Notes under the pieces: generated by a model | What the model saw: only the letters and a program-made list of their open reading frames with translations | Database searches by the model: none | Told to the model about the DNA's origin: nothing | Source of the DNA: Paludibacteraceae bacterium | GTDB lineage: Bacteria > Bacteroidota > Bacteroidia > Bacteroidales > Paludibacteraceae | Direction of reading: 5' to 3' | DNA length: 41,402 bases | NCBI GenBank assembly: GCA_017387515.1 | Contig: JAFOFC010000064.1 | Span: forward strand, 1 to 41,402 | In this document: positions 1 to 7,166 of the stretch, piece by piece | Layout: each line of letters begins with the position of its first letter | Position numbering within the stretch: the first letter of the stretch is position 1 | Translations under genes and position numbers: made by a program

Positions 1-23
1 ATTTATATGTGCAAAAACGTTAA

Positions 24-63
24 GCAAAATGTGTTGTTTGAGCGAAGCGAGTTCACATTTTGT
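24..63. repeat. Inverted repeat near left edge
   Basis: CAAAATGTG (25-33) and CACATTTTG (54-62) are perfect 9-bp inverted arms, extended by one G-T pair, around a 20-nt centre that holds the word GAGCGAAGCGAG. The word GAGCGAAGCGA also ends the cloverleaf repeats further along (for example 29516-29526). A second small stem, CCGAC (84-88) with GTCGG (99-103), follows. I see no gene in 1-212; the stretch reads as repeat-derived spacer. Confidence 0.5.
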
Positions 64-128
64 AGTTTTTGTATGTGTAAATCCCGACCGGAAACCAAGT
101 CGGAAGATGAAGCGCCGAAACAAAATCG

Positions 129-190
129 GTGAATCGGGCACTTTTTCCCTTCGGTCAACAACACGTCGACAAGCTCAGTGACCGATTCAC
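129..190 (+). repeat. Palindrome family A, interrupted copy
   Basis: Left arm GTGAATCGG (129-137) pairs with CCGATTCAC (182-190), and CACT (139-142) pairs with AGTG (177-180), separated by the same G/A mismatch seen in the other copies. The core TCGACAAGCTC is at 166-176. Unlike the copies at 28118-28152 and 36592-36626, 23 extra bases (143-165) sit between CACT and the core, so this copy is enlarged in its loop while its stem remains paired. Confidence 0.7.
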
Positions 191-193
191 TTG

Positions 194-214
194 CGACGAG
201 CAACAAGCGACATT
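194..214 (+). repeat. Heptamer array (YRACAAG type)
   Basis: Three degenerate 7-nt units, CGACGAG, CAACAAG and CGACATT, abut and touch the stop codon of the HTH gene on the opposite strand. The same unit type recurs at 25636-25691 and 35968-35995. Confidence 0.5.
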
Positions 215-662
215 ATTTAGTAGAAAACTCCTCAAACGTATTGTCGGTGTAGTAAACCACAATGCGTTGAATTTTTTTGGCAGGCATTTCCTTTACCACT
301 TCTTTTACCACAACATCGTGTACAATTTGCTGATTTACTGATGGTTTTGATTCAATTTCGGGCATAGTAACAGGCGATAAACTCGCTGAGGTTTGAAAAT
401 TTGCCTCATTTTCGATGGGTTGACCAAATAAATCGTACTGAACCAGCTTCTCGTGCTTGTACATGGGTTGTTTTCCAAACAATAACCACTCTGGATTTAA
501 GCTTGGAAATGCCGTTAAAATCTTCTGGGTAGAATCTAAACTTGGATTACTTCTGCCTGATAATAAATGAGATACGTTAGATACCTGCATATCTGTTAAG
601 GCAGCAAATTGCTTAGCAGTTAAGTTCTCTTTTTCTAAAATTACACGTATACGTTCTTTCAT
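213..662 (-). CDS. HTH (XRE-type) transcriptional regulator
   Basis: The 149-residue product starts with a compact helix-turn-helix domain of the XRE/Cro class (about residues 1-60): LTAKQFAALTDMQVSNVSHL has the two-helix spacing, followed by SGRSNPSL, typical of phage-repressor-like DNA readers in Bacteroidota. The rest (about 65-149) is polar and linker-like, with a Val/Glu/Lys stretch near 112-125 and a C-terminal IVVYYTDNTFEEF that looks like a small beta element. It is probably a DNA-binding regulator; its targets are not known. The upstream promoter lies inside a 9-bp inverted repeat (701-728), which suggests that it represses itself. The stop codon touches a heptamer array. I cannot assign a gene name. 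Confidence 0.75.
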   Translation of the reverse strand: MKERIRVILEKENLTAKQFAALTDMQVSNVSHLLSGRSNPSLDSTQKILTAFPSLNPEWLLFGKQPMYKHEKLVQYDLFGQPIENEANFQTSASLSPVTMPEIESKPSVNQQIVHDVVVKEVVKEMPAKKIQRIVVYYTDNTFEEFSTK

Positions 663-700
663 AGCAGAAAATTTAAAGTAGTAACTCTTTATTCACGCTA

Positions 701-732
701 CAAATGTAATATTTAAAATTTACATTTGCAAA
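701..732 (-). promoter_or_regulatory. Promoter and likely operator of the HTH gene
   Basis: On the minus strand TTTG (732-729), a 20-nt gap and TACATTTG (708-701) match the Bacteroidota -33/-7 consensus exactly. The inverted repeat CAAATGTAA (701-709) / TTACATTTG (720-728), with a 10-nt spacer, fills the space between the two boxes, which is the usual place for an autorepressor site. Confidence 0.65.
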
Positions 733-1206
733 TTACAAGATTGTAAAATTTTACATCATTACAACACACAAATGTAATATACAATTGTATAATATAGCAT
801 TACAAACGTATATAACATGGAAATATGTATTAAAGTATTACTTTAGTTTATACTGCTTAATAAATTGGTATTCTTCGTGTTAAATGGTTATATTTTATCA
901 CTTATCAGCAAGATACGTCAATTTTTACATTTGTTTTTGGTTATATAAAGCAGTTATTTAGATTTTATTATTTATACATTTGATTTTTAGATAGATAATA
1001 TATGTTTCATTTTTATTTTTTACGAATATAACTGTATTATGATTAAGTTTGTAACAAGTGCTGGCGCGTATTACACTATTAAATTTTGATGGGTAAATAT
1101 TACAAAAACATTTGTAACTAAAGTTGTAATATTCCTACTTATTACATATGTATTAAAAAAGCGCGTTTTATTGTAAACTAAAAAACACCTCTTTTCTACC
1201 CTATTT

Positions 1207-1238
1207 TTTTCGTTTCAAAAATGAAATGCGTAATTTTG
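1207..1238 (+). promoter_or_regulatory. Promoter of mazG
   Basis: TAATTTTG (1231-1238) matches the -7 box TAnnTTTG, with a weak T-rich -33 about 20 nt upstream. Transcription would begin near 1245, so translation must start at 1260 and not at the upstream ATG at 1221. Confidence 0.55.
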
Positions 1239-1259
1239 TATGGTAAAATTTACTGCATC

Positions 1260-2027
1260 ATGGAAAAAAAATTAGCTGCGCTTAAGCGCACCCTAGAAAT
1301 TGTAGACAAGCTACGTGTTGAATGTCCCTGGGACAGAAAACAAACCAATCATAGTCTCCGCCCTCTTACCATAGAAGAAACGTACGAGTTATCGGACGCT
1401 ATTATGAAAGAAGACGACAAAGAAACCCAAATTGAATTGGGCGATTTGCTACTTCATATCCTCTTTTATGCAAAAATTGCAGAAGAGAAAGATTTGTATA
1501 CTATAGAAAATGTATGTAACAGCTTGTGTGACAAGCTAATATATCGCCATCCGCACATTTTTGGCTCGGCAGAAGCAAAAAATTCAGAAGCTGTGGAGAG
1601 AAATTGGGCAATTTTAAAACTACGCGAAGGAAAAGACAAGACTGTTTTAGGTGGAGTACCAGAAAGTTTACCCAGTTTGATAAAGGCTTATCGCATTCAA
1701 GACAAAGCACGAGGTGTTGGCTTTGACTGGAAAAACAAAGAAGATGTCTGGACCAAGGTGAAAGAAGAAATAGACGAAGTGCAAACCGAAATGGCCTCTA
1801 AAAACCACGATGCCCTAGAAGCAGAATTTGGCGACCTACTATTTAGCATTGTGAATGCCGCTCGTTTGTATGGCATTGAACCCGATACTGCCCTAGAACG
1901 TACCAACAAAAAATTTACCAAGCGATTTAATTACCTAGAACAAAAAGCTAAAGAACAAGGCAAGAACGTAAAAGAATTGACGCTAGAGGAAATGGATGCA
2001 CTGTGGGAGGAAGCTAAAAAATCATGA
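1260..2027 (+). CDS. mazG: Nucleoside triphosphate pyrophosphohydrolase MazG
   Basis: This 255-residue protein hydrolyses (d)NTPs to the monophosphate plus pyrophosphate, a nucleotide-pool cleaning role in the cytoplasm. It has the tandem two-domain build of full-length MazG, close to the roughly 263 residues of the E. coli enzyme. Domain 1 shows CPWD (22-25), the EETYE metal-binding helix (39-43) and ELGD (59-62). Domain 2 repeats this with an EEIDEV helix and EFGDLLFSIVN. I chose the ATG at 1260 because the matching -7 box at 1231-1238 lies downstream of the alternative ATG at 1221. The gene is alone on the plus strand and ends at a bidirectional hairpin terminator facing tRNA-Lys. Confidence 0.92.
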   Translation: MEKKLAALKRTLEIVDKLRVECPWDRKQTNHSLRPLTIEETYELSDAIMKEDDKETQIELGDLLLHILFYAKIAEEKDLYTIENVCNSLCDKLIYRHPHIFGSAEAKNSEAVERNWAILKLREGKDKTVLGGVPESLPSLIKAYRIQDKARGVGFDWKNKEDVWTKVKEEIDEVQTEMASKNHDALEAEFGDLLFSIVNAARLYGIEPDTALERTNKKFTKRFNYLEQKAKEQGKNVKELTLEEMDALWEEAKKS

Positions 2028-2056
2028 GCACAGCGATAACGCCTGTGCAGGAATAT

Positions 2057-2088
2057 AAAAAAAGCAGTCCAAATGGACTGCTTTTTTT
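2057..2088. terminator. Bidirectional terminator between mazG and tRNA-Lys
   Basis: AGCAGTCC (2063-2070), AAAT, GGACTGCT (2075-2082) forms a perfect 8-bp stem, with A-runs before and T-runs after, so it can stop transcription from both mazG and the opposing tRNA-Lys. Confidence 0.88.
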
Positions 2089-2089
2089 G

Positions 2090-2162
2090 TGACCCCGGAG
2101 GGGCTCGAACCCTCGACCCATTGATTAAGAGTCAATTGCTCTACCAACTGAGCTACGGAGTC
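2090..2162 (-). tRNA. tRNA-Lys (CTT)
   Basis: This 73-nt cloverleaf has a 7-bp acceptor stem with one G-T pair, a D arm AGCTC...GAGC, anticodon stem ATTGA/TCAAT with loop CTCTTAA (anticodon CTT), the T-arm GGTTCGAGCCC, and discriminator A. CCA is not encoded. It is read from its own promoter inside the 3' end of mntP. Confidence 0.95.
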
Positions 2163-2174
2163 TTTTAAGACGCA

Positions 2175-2204
2175 CAAAGATACAATTTTTCTACGAAAAA
2201 CAAG
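2175..2204 (-). promoter_or_regulatory. Promoter of tRNA-Lys
   Basis: The minus-strand TATCTTTG (2182-2175) fits the -7 box. CTTG (2204-2201) lies 18 nt upstream. The start would be about 6 nt before the mature tRNA. The promoter overlaps the last codons of mntP. Confidence 0.6.
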
Positions 2205-2769
2205 TATGTTCTATTAATATTTTTGTACCAATACCTATTAAAATAAGGCCGCCTAATACCCCCCATTTAAAGGAAAAACGCTTTCCTACATAATAGCCAA
2301 TCTGCGTACCAATAAGAGAAAACAAGAAACTTATTATACCAATACAGATAACGGCTACATTCAACCAATTGGGAAACGGAACAAATACAATACCCGTTGC
2401 TAAGGCATCAATACTAGTGGCTATGGCCAACAAAAAAATCTTACCTAAACCATAATGATGATGATCTTCATCTAGATCACAATTGGGATTCTTAGCGGTA
2501 ATTAGGTCTTCTTTAATCATACGGGCACCCAATACGCCCAAAATAATAAATGCAATCCAGTGGTCGTATGCGGTAATGGTATCTGCAAAAAATTGCATCA
2601 AATAAAACCCAAACAGGGGCATCATACCCTGAAACATACCAAAAGACATGGCCATTATTAGCCATTTTCCCCACATGGGTTGCTTTAAACAAGCACTCTG
2701 GCTTATGGAGACTGCAAAACAATCCATAGCCAGAGCGACTGATAAAAGTAATATGGTAAGTAAGTTCAT
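2191..2769 (-). CDS. mntP: Manganese efflux pump MntP
   Basis: The 192-residue inner-membrane protein has about six hydrophobic segments and both halves of the MntP (formerly DUF204) signature: AMDCFAVS in the first helix and TSIDALATG in the fourth, whose aspartates are the expected metal ligands. It exports Mn(II) in characterised relatives. The middle loop carries a His/Asp-rich stretch (DLDEDHHHYG, about 97-106) that could touch metal on the cytoplasmic side; this is inference. It begins 11 nt after transketolase and is probably read from the tkt promoter. I see no manganese riboswitch upstream, as there is no room for one. Confidence 0.88.
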   Translation of the reverse strand: MNLLTILLLSVALAMDCFAVSISQSACLKQPMWGKWLIMAMSFGMFQGMMPLFGFYLMQFFADTITAYDHWIAFIILGVLGARMIKEDLITAKNPNCDLDEDHHHYGLGKIFLLAIATSIDALATGIVFVPFPNWLNVAVICIGIISFLFSLIGTQIGYYVGKRFSFKWGVLGGLILIGIGTKILIEHTCFS

Positions 2770-2780
2770 CTTACATTATC

Positions 2781-4823
2781 TTATTTTTGAGTAGACAAGT
2801 AATCCATTACTTGATTAAAGATATTCTCGGCATTGAAACCAAATTTTTCGTCCAATACGGTATAAGGTGCAGAATGACCAAAATGATCCAAACCAAACAC
2901 CCTACCATTCAAGCCAGCCAAACGTTGCATCGATAAAGGCAAACCAGCTGTTAACGCAAAGATAGGCAACGAATAATCGATGATGCTACGAATATAGCTT
3001 TGTGGTTGTGAGAAGAATAATCCTTCTGATGGAACTGATACAATACGTGCTTTTACACCAGCTCTTTCTGCTAATAAAGCATCTGCATCTACCAAGGTAG
3101 AAACTTCAGAACCGCTTGCTATCAAAATAATATCGGGTGTACCCTCTACATCTTTCACTACGTAGGCACCTTTGGTAGTACCCAAGGCTTCTTGGTAAGC
3201 ATTGCCTGTACGTGGCAAATTCTTAACGTTTTGACGAGACAAGATAAGTGCGGTAGGCGTATCGCAATTTTCTAACGCCATCTTCCATGCTACGGTAGTT
3301 TCGTCTACGTCGGCAGGACGAAGCACCAACATCGAGTTACGGCCTTTGTGGTTCTTAACTGCTTCCATCAAGCGTACTTGCATTTCTTGCTCAATAGGTT
3401 GGTGAGTTGGACCATCCTCGCCTACACGGAAAGCATCGTGCGACCATACATAAATAACTTGCAAACGCATCAATGCCGACATACGGAAGGCAGGTTTCAT
3501 GTAGTCTGAGAACACAAAGAAGGTACCGCACACAGGAATAATACCTCCGTGCAATGCCATACCGTTCATGATACAAGCCATGGCCAATTCGCTTACACCA
3601 GCGTGCAAGAAACCACCAGAGAAATCGCCTTTTACAAAAGGTTTGCTGTTTTTCAAGAAACCTTCGGTTTTATCTGAGTTAGAAAGGTCGGCCGATGCCA
3701 CTACCATGTTTTCAACTTGTTCCGAGAACAAACCTAGCATAGCACCCGATGCTGAACGGGTTGCTTGGTTGGCTTTTTGTTGAATGGCAGCATAATCTAT
3801 TTTAGGAATAACGCCACCGTAGAAATTATGGAATTTAGTAGCCAATTCTGGATTAGCTGCTTCCCAAGCGGCTTGTTCTGCATGACGTTTTGCTACCATA
3901 GCACGAAGTTCGTTTAAACGAGCTTGGTACATTTCTGCTACTTCGTCAAAAATAACAAATGGATTTTGAGCATCACCGCCCAAATTTTTAACGGTATTAT
4001 CGATCGATGCACCTGCAGCACCCAAAGGTTGACCGTGGGTAGACACCATGTTTTCAAAACTTTCACCATTAGGACCTACAGCGCCTTTACCCATCAAGGT
4101 TTTACCAATAATTAAGGTAGGACGTTCGGTTTCGGCATTGGCTTCTTTCAATGATTGACGAATTTGAGCAGCATCGTTACCGTTAATGGTAATAACTTTC
4201 CAACCCCATGCTTCGTATTTCATGGCAGTATCTTCGGTCGATACTTGGTTTACGAAAGTAGAAAGTTGCACCTCGTTTGAGTCGAAGAACATGATCAAGT
4301 TACTCAATCCCAATGTACCGGCAATACGTCCAGCACCTTGCGAAATTTCTTCTTGAATACCACCGTCCGAAATAAAGGTGTAGATTTTATGTTTGGTCCA
4401 TTCGCCAAAACGAGCGGCCATAAAACGTTCTGCAATAGCAGCACCTACAGCCATGGTATGACCTTGACCCAAAGGACCTGATGTATTTTCAATACCCAAT
4501 TCAAAATTCACTTCTGGGTGACCAGGAGTACGGCTGCCCCATTGGCGGAACGCTTTCAAATCGTCCATGTTCAATTTGCCAATCATGGCCAATTGCGCAT
4601 ACAACATAGGCGACATGTGACCTGGGTCTAAAAAGAAGCGGTCGCGGTTCTCCCATGTAGCATTATCGGGGTCAAAAACAAGAAATTCCGAGAACAACAC
4701 GTTGATAAAGTCTGCACCTCCCATGGCACCTCCGGGGTGACCCGATTTAGCTTTTTCTACCATAGAAGCAGCCAAGATACGGATGTTATCGGCCGCGCGA
4801 TTTAAAAGATTTATATCGTTCAT
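2781..4823 (-). CDS. tkt: Transketolase
   Basis: This is the thiamine-diphosphate enzyme of the non-oxidative pentose phosphate pathway, moving two-carbon units between sugar phosphates. The 680-residue length is normal. Visible motifs are GHPGGAMGGADF near the N-terminus, LGQGHTMAVGAA, the ThDP/metal segment SDGGIQEEISQ, and the pyrimidine-domain segment GEDGPTHQPIEQ with the catalytic Glu. I used the ATG at 4823; a TTG two codons earlier is also open but unneeded. An excellent promoter lies 36 nt upstream. The gene leads a two-gene unit with mntP. Pairing a central-carbon enzyme with a Mn exporter is not explained by pathway logic. Confidence 0.96.
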   Translation of the reverse strand: MNDINLLNRAADNIRILAASMVEKAKSGHPGGAMGGADFINVLFSEFLVFDPDNATWENRDRFFLDPGHMSPMLYAQLAMIGKLNMDDLKAFRQWGSRTPGHPEVNFELGIENTSGPLGQGHTMAVGAAIAERFMAARFGEWTKHKIYTFISDGGIQEEISQGAGRIAGTLGLSNLIMFFDSNEVQLSTFVNQVSTEDTAMKYEAWGWKVITINGNDAAQIRQSLKEANAETERPTLIIGKTLMGKGAVGPNGESFENMVSTHGQPLGAAGASIDNTVKNLGGDAQNPFVIFDEVAEMYQARLNELRAMVAKRHAEQAAWEAANPELATKFHNFYGGVIPKIDYAAIQQKANQATRSASGAMLGLFSEQVENMVVASADLSNSDKTEGFLKNSKPFVKGDFSGGFLHAGVSELAMACIMNGMALHGGIIPVCGTFFVFSDYMKPAFRMSALMRLQVIYVWSHDAFRVGEDGPTHQPIEQEMQVRLMEAVKNHKGRNSMLVLRPADVDETTVAWKMALENCDTPTALILSRQNVKNLPRTGNAYQEALGTTKGAYVVKDVEGTPDIILIASGSEVSTLVDADALLAERAGVKARIVSVPSEGLFFSQPQSYIRSIIDYSLPIFALTAGLPLSMQRLAGLNGRVFGLDHFGHSAPYTVLDEKFGFNAENIFNQVMDYLSTQK

Positions 4824-4858
4824 AAACAATTAATATGAAATTGGTTTTTATATTTTCG

Positions 4859-4890
4859 CAAAGTTACGCTTTTTCACGTATTTAAACAAA
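4859..4890 (-). promoter_or_regulatory. Promoter of tkt-mntP
   Basis: The minus-strand TTTG (4890-4887), 20 nt and TAACTTTG (4866-4859) exactly match the Bacteroidota TTTG-N19-21-TAnnTTTG consensus. Its -33 box overlaps the T-run of the upstream operon's terminator. Confidence 0.8.
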
Positions 4891-4921
4891 AAAATAACCC
4901 TTTGAAGTCACAAAGAGTTAT
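4888..4921 (-). terminator. Terminator of the 8644-4950 operon
   Basis: On the minus strand ATAACTCTTTG, TGACTT, CAAAGGGTTAT folds into an 11-position stem with one mismatch and is followed by a run of T. It ends the six-gene operon that finishes with the DUF6048 barrel. Confidence 0.75.
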
Positions 4922-4949
4922 CAACAAAATGCCTTATTGGACACTTTTA

Positions 4950-5684
4950 TTACTTTTTTGTAGGAAATTGATAAGTTAAATGGTACAAAAGTCCAAAATT
5001 GGTGGTGTTAGCATCGCTACCAAAACCTGCTATGGTGCTTGGATAGTATGGTTCTTTTTGGTAATAATGCCCAAAGGTTCTAATTTCTAGTGCGGCACCC
5101 ATAAAGAATTGCTTATACACCTGTACCCTAACGCCTATTTGAAACTCTACCCAGCCAAAATGAGCGGTACGTTTGTCGTTACTATACACCCCTGTTTCGT
5201 TCCAATAATTGTTAGCAATATGCGCATCTTGCAGCTGATAACTGGTAAAACTATATCCATATCTAACACCGGCAAAAACAGCGTGGTCTTTTTTTCTATT
5301 GGGCTTATAATTTAAGAAATTATAATTGGCACCCACTTTTACAAAACCACCAGCGGTAGTGTAATGGTAATCTTCTTGCTGTTGGTTATAGCCCATCACC
5401 CCTATCTCTATGGCAGGAAACAAGCGATGCCATAGGCTTACATCGGCAGCAACAGAAAACTCAAATTTACCCGTAAAGGCAGTAGCTATTGGGTCAAAAA
5501 TATCTGCCGACAAATAAGTGGCCTCGTAAACCGATTTTTTGCTTTTGGCAGCTGCTATCTTAGCAATATCTACAGGTTGCTGCGCAGAATCGGGCACCGC
5601 AACAGGTGTTTCTTGCGCCCTAGCAGCCAACAAGGGCAAACATAGCAGGCATGCTAAACTACAAAGAAATTTTAAGTTGAACAT
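4950..5684 (-). CDS. DUF6048-like outer-membrane barrel protein
   Basis: The 244-residue product begins with a signal peptide (residues 1-23, ending AARAQ) followed by a short polar linker, then alternating aromatic and polar strands consistent with a small outer-membrane beta barrel (GVMGYNQQQEDYHY, GVRYGYSFTSY, YHLTYQFPTKK at the end). It resembles the DUF6048 family, whose genes sit next to DUF6452 genes in Bacteroidales, as here. Function is unknown; a surface or transport role is inference from the fold type. Its start overlaps the end of the DUF6452 gene by 26 nt, so the two are translationally linked. It is the last gene of the operon, followed by a terminator. Confidence 0.7.
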   Translation of the reverse strand: MFNLKFLCSLACLLCLPLLAARAQETPVAVPDSAQQPVDIAKIAAAKSKKSVYEATYLSADIFDPIATAFTGKFEFSVAADVSLWHRLFPAIEIGVMGYNQQQEDYHYTTAGGFVKVGANYNFLNYKPNRKKDHAVFAGVRYGYSFTSYQLQDAHIANNYWNETGVYSNDKRTAHFGWVEFQIGVRVQVYKQFFMGAALEIRTFGHYYQKEPYYPSTIAGFGSDANTTNFGLLYHLTYQFPTKK

Positions 5685-6132
5685 CGCCTTCTACATTTAT
5701 TACGTTAGTACTATAAATTTCTACCCTAAGCGATTCTTGGGCATTATAACAAGTAGCTGTATCGATGCTATGAAACATAACACAACCACATTCTTCGCTA
5801 ATTAGCTGCGGGTAAGGCTGATGCTTTACCTCTAATGTATACGCTGTAGGAACCGTATCTTCTTTGTGTCGTAAAAATGACATCTCAAAGCGCGTTACGG
5901 TTTGGTTTTGACGCAAGGGTAAAAATACGCTTTGCTCCGAACTTGCGTTGTAAAGAATAGAATCGTTGCCCTCGCCTTTTATGGTTAACTGCTTTACGGT
6001 AACAGGTTTTAACTGGGCAGAATCCATAAATGCCACACCTAGCAAAGCACGTGTTGGCACATAACAATTGTTGTTACATGCCATCATAACCATCAAAAAA
6101 GCAACCACTATAAATCCAATTAACTTCTTCAC
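5659..6132 (-). CDS. DUF6452-like lipoprotein
   Basis: The 157-residue product starts with a lipoprotein signal: a short positive N-terminus, a hydrophobic core (LIGFIVVAFLMVMM) and the lipobox Cys in MMAC at 19. The next residues NNNCYVPT and an internal ECGCVMFHS offer several cysteines that may form disulfides in the periplasm. It matches the DUF6452 family in length and in its place beside DUF6048. Translation starts at a GTG that shares its G with the TAG stop of the upstream nitroreductase. Role unknown; the pairing suggests that it helps, or sits with, the neighbouring barrel. Confidence 0.68.
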   Translation of the reverse strand: MKKLIGFIVVAFLMVMMACNNNCYVPTRALLGVAFMDSAQLKPVTVKQLTIKGEGNDSILYNASSEQSVFLPLRQNQTVTRFEMSFLRHKEDTVPTAYTLEVKHQPYPQLISEECGCVMFHSIDTATCYNAQESLRVEIYSTNVINVEGDVQLKISL

Positions 6133-6638
6133 TACAAATAAGTTACAATATCGTTCAAGTCTTTTCGTTTTTTAGGATTGGGCTGGGTACCTGGCAATGC
6201 ATAGCCCATAGGAATCAGCACCATGGGTTCTTCGTCGTCCGATAATTGCAACAACGATTTGCACAACGGCACATCAAAGTTACATACCCAACACGTATTA
6301 ATGCCCCTTTCGGTGGCCGCCATAATGATGTGATCAGAAACAATCGCAATGTCTATATCGCAATGGTCTTTGCCATCGCTACGGTGCCACGATTGCGCAT
6401 GATTGCCTGTAACCACCAAGCACAAAGGCGCTTCTTTAAAGGTTTCACGACGATATACATCGCCAAATTGAAGCAACTTTTCGCCCCTTATTACATAAAT
6501 GTGCCAAGGTTGTTTATTAACAGCCGATGGAGCCATATTGGCGCACGATAAGATATAAGAAAGGTCGTCGTCTGTTACTTGTTGGCTGCTATAACGGCGT
6601 TCCGAATAACGTTTGGTAATTAGTTCTAGTAGATTCAT
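6132..6638 (-). CDS. Nitroreductase family protein
   Basis: This 168-residue FMN-dependent nitroreductase-fold enzyme begins with ITKRYSERRYSSQQV, the usual FMN-phosphate-contacting RRS-like start. It has PSAVNKQPWHIYVI in the first half and ends with IPMGYALPGTQPNPKKRK, the second conserved block. It lacks long extensions, as in the small NADH-dependent group. Substrate cannot be told. The start codon overlaps the stop of the upstream gene (TAATG), and its stop overlaps the start of the lipoprotein, so it is fully embedded in the operon. A second unrelated-in-context nitroreductase lies at 13772. Confidence 0.85.
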   Translation of the reverse strand: MNLLELITKRYSERRYSSQQVTDDDLSYILSCANMAPSAVNKQPWHIYVIRGEKLLQFGDVYRRETFKEAPLCLVVTGNHAQSWHRSDGKDHCDIDIAIVSDHIIMAATERGINTCWVCNFDVPLCKSLLQLSDDEEPMVLIPMGYALPGTQPNPKKRKDLNDIVTYL

Positions 6639-7165
6639 TAGGCCGAGAAATACGTTTTTAATTCGGTTTTTAAGAACGAAATAGCCACCATGGTAGGAGC
6701 CGATGTTGCATTTTCGTAAGTAGCTAAAATAGCTTTTGCCAAATCGACCGATGGGCCTTGTGGATCTACCTGTGCAGCGCATGCATTAATAAGTTGCACA
6801 ATGCTTTCTTTGGCATTTTTTACCACTTCCCACGCTTCGGCACTGACGTAAATTTGTTGTGCCACATTATGTTCGTATTCGGCACGAATTACGGTTAACA
6901 AAGCGGCGTGCAACTGAATAGCGGTATATGAATCAGATTGCGTACGCACCAACAACGAATCGGGCGTAATGCGTTCTAAAAACAACACCAAACGTTCGTA
7001 TGCTGTAAATCGAATGGGCGTTACGTTTTTTTGGTTTTCTTTGTACAACAAATAACGTTGACGAGATTCTTGTTGCTGAAAAAACTTACGTTGCATTTCC
7101 CACACCACCAAAATAACCAAGGCTGCTGGTAAGGTGTATTTTAAAATCTCAAAAAAAGCATCCAT
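6638..7165 (-). CDS. Membrane-anchored conserved protein of unknown function
   Basis: The 175-residue product has one hydrophobic segment at 9-24 (KYTLPAALVILVVWEM) followed by a basic/Gln-rich stretch, so it probably has one membrane anchor and a soluble, mostly helical C-terminal domain. I recognise no catalytic motif. The pattern of a short anchor and a helical bundle is common among Bacteroidota proteins found beside glycosyltransferase genes, but I cannot name the family. It lies 1 nt after the glycosyltransferase and overlaps the nitroreductase start, so it is co-translated with both. Confidence 0.6.
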   Translation of the reverse strand: MDAFFEILKYTLPAALVILVVWEMQRKFFQQQESRQRYLLYKENQKNVTPIRFTAYERLVLFLERITPDSLLVRTQSDSYTAIQLHAALLTVIRAEYEHNVAQQIYVSAEAWEVVKNAKESIVQLINACAAQVDPQGPSVDLAKAILATYENATSAPTMVAISFLKTELKTYFSA

Positions 7166-7166
7166 A

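Larger units (their letters stand above)
663..1259. promoter_or_regulatory. AT-rich control region with many TTACATTTG-like sites
   Basis: No coding frame is credible in these roughly 600 bases. About fifteen TTACA/TGTAA half-sites occur on both strands, among them CAAATGTAA/TTACATTTG at 701-728, the perfect palindrome TGTAAAATTTTACA at 742-755, ATACAATTGTAT at 779-790, TTACATTTG at 925-933, TTACAAA/TTTGTAA at 1100-1117, and TTGTAAT at 1124-1130. TACATTTG also fits the Bacteroidota -7 box, so these sites may be promoters, operators or both. The region separates the HTH gene from the divergent mazG. Confidence 0.55.

Noticed and set aside
3..206. 67-residue reading frame at the left edge (minus)
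   Set aside because: It runs through palindrome A, heptamers and other repeats and has no family features.
1221..1259. MazG start at 1221
   Set aside because: The -7 box (1231-1238) lies downstream of it, and CPWD would then be too far from the N-terminus for the family.
663..1259. Replication origin
   Set aside because: AT-rich with repeated 9-mers, but the words do not match the DnaA box TTATNCACA and no dnaA or dnaN is near.
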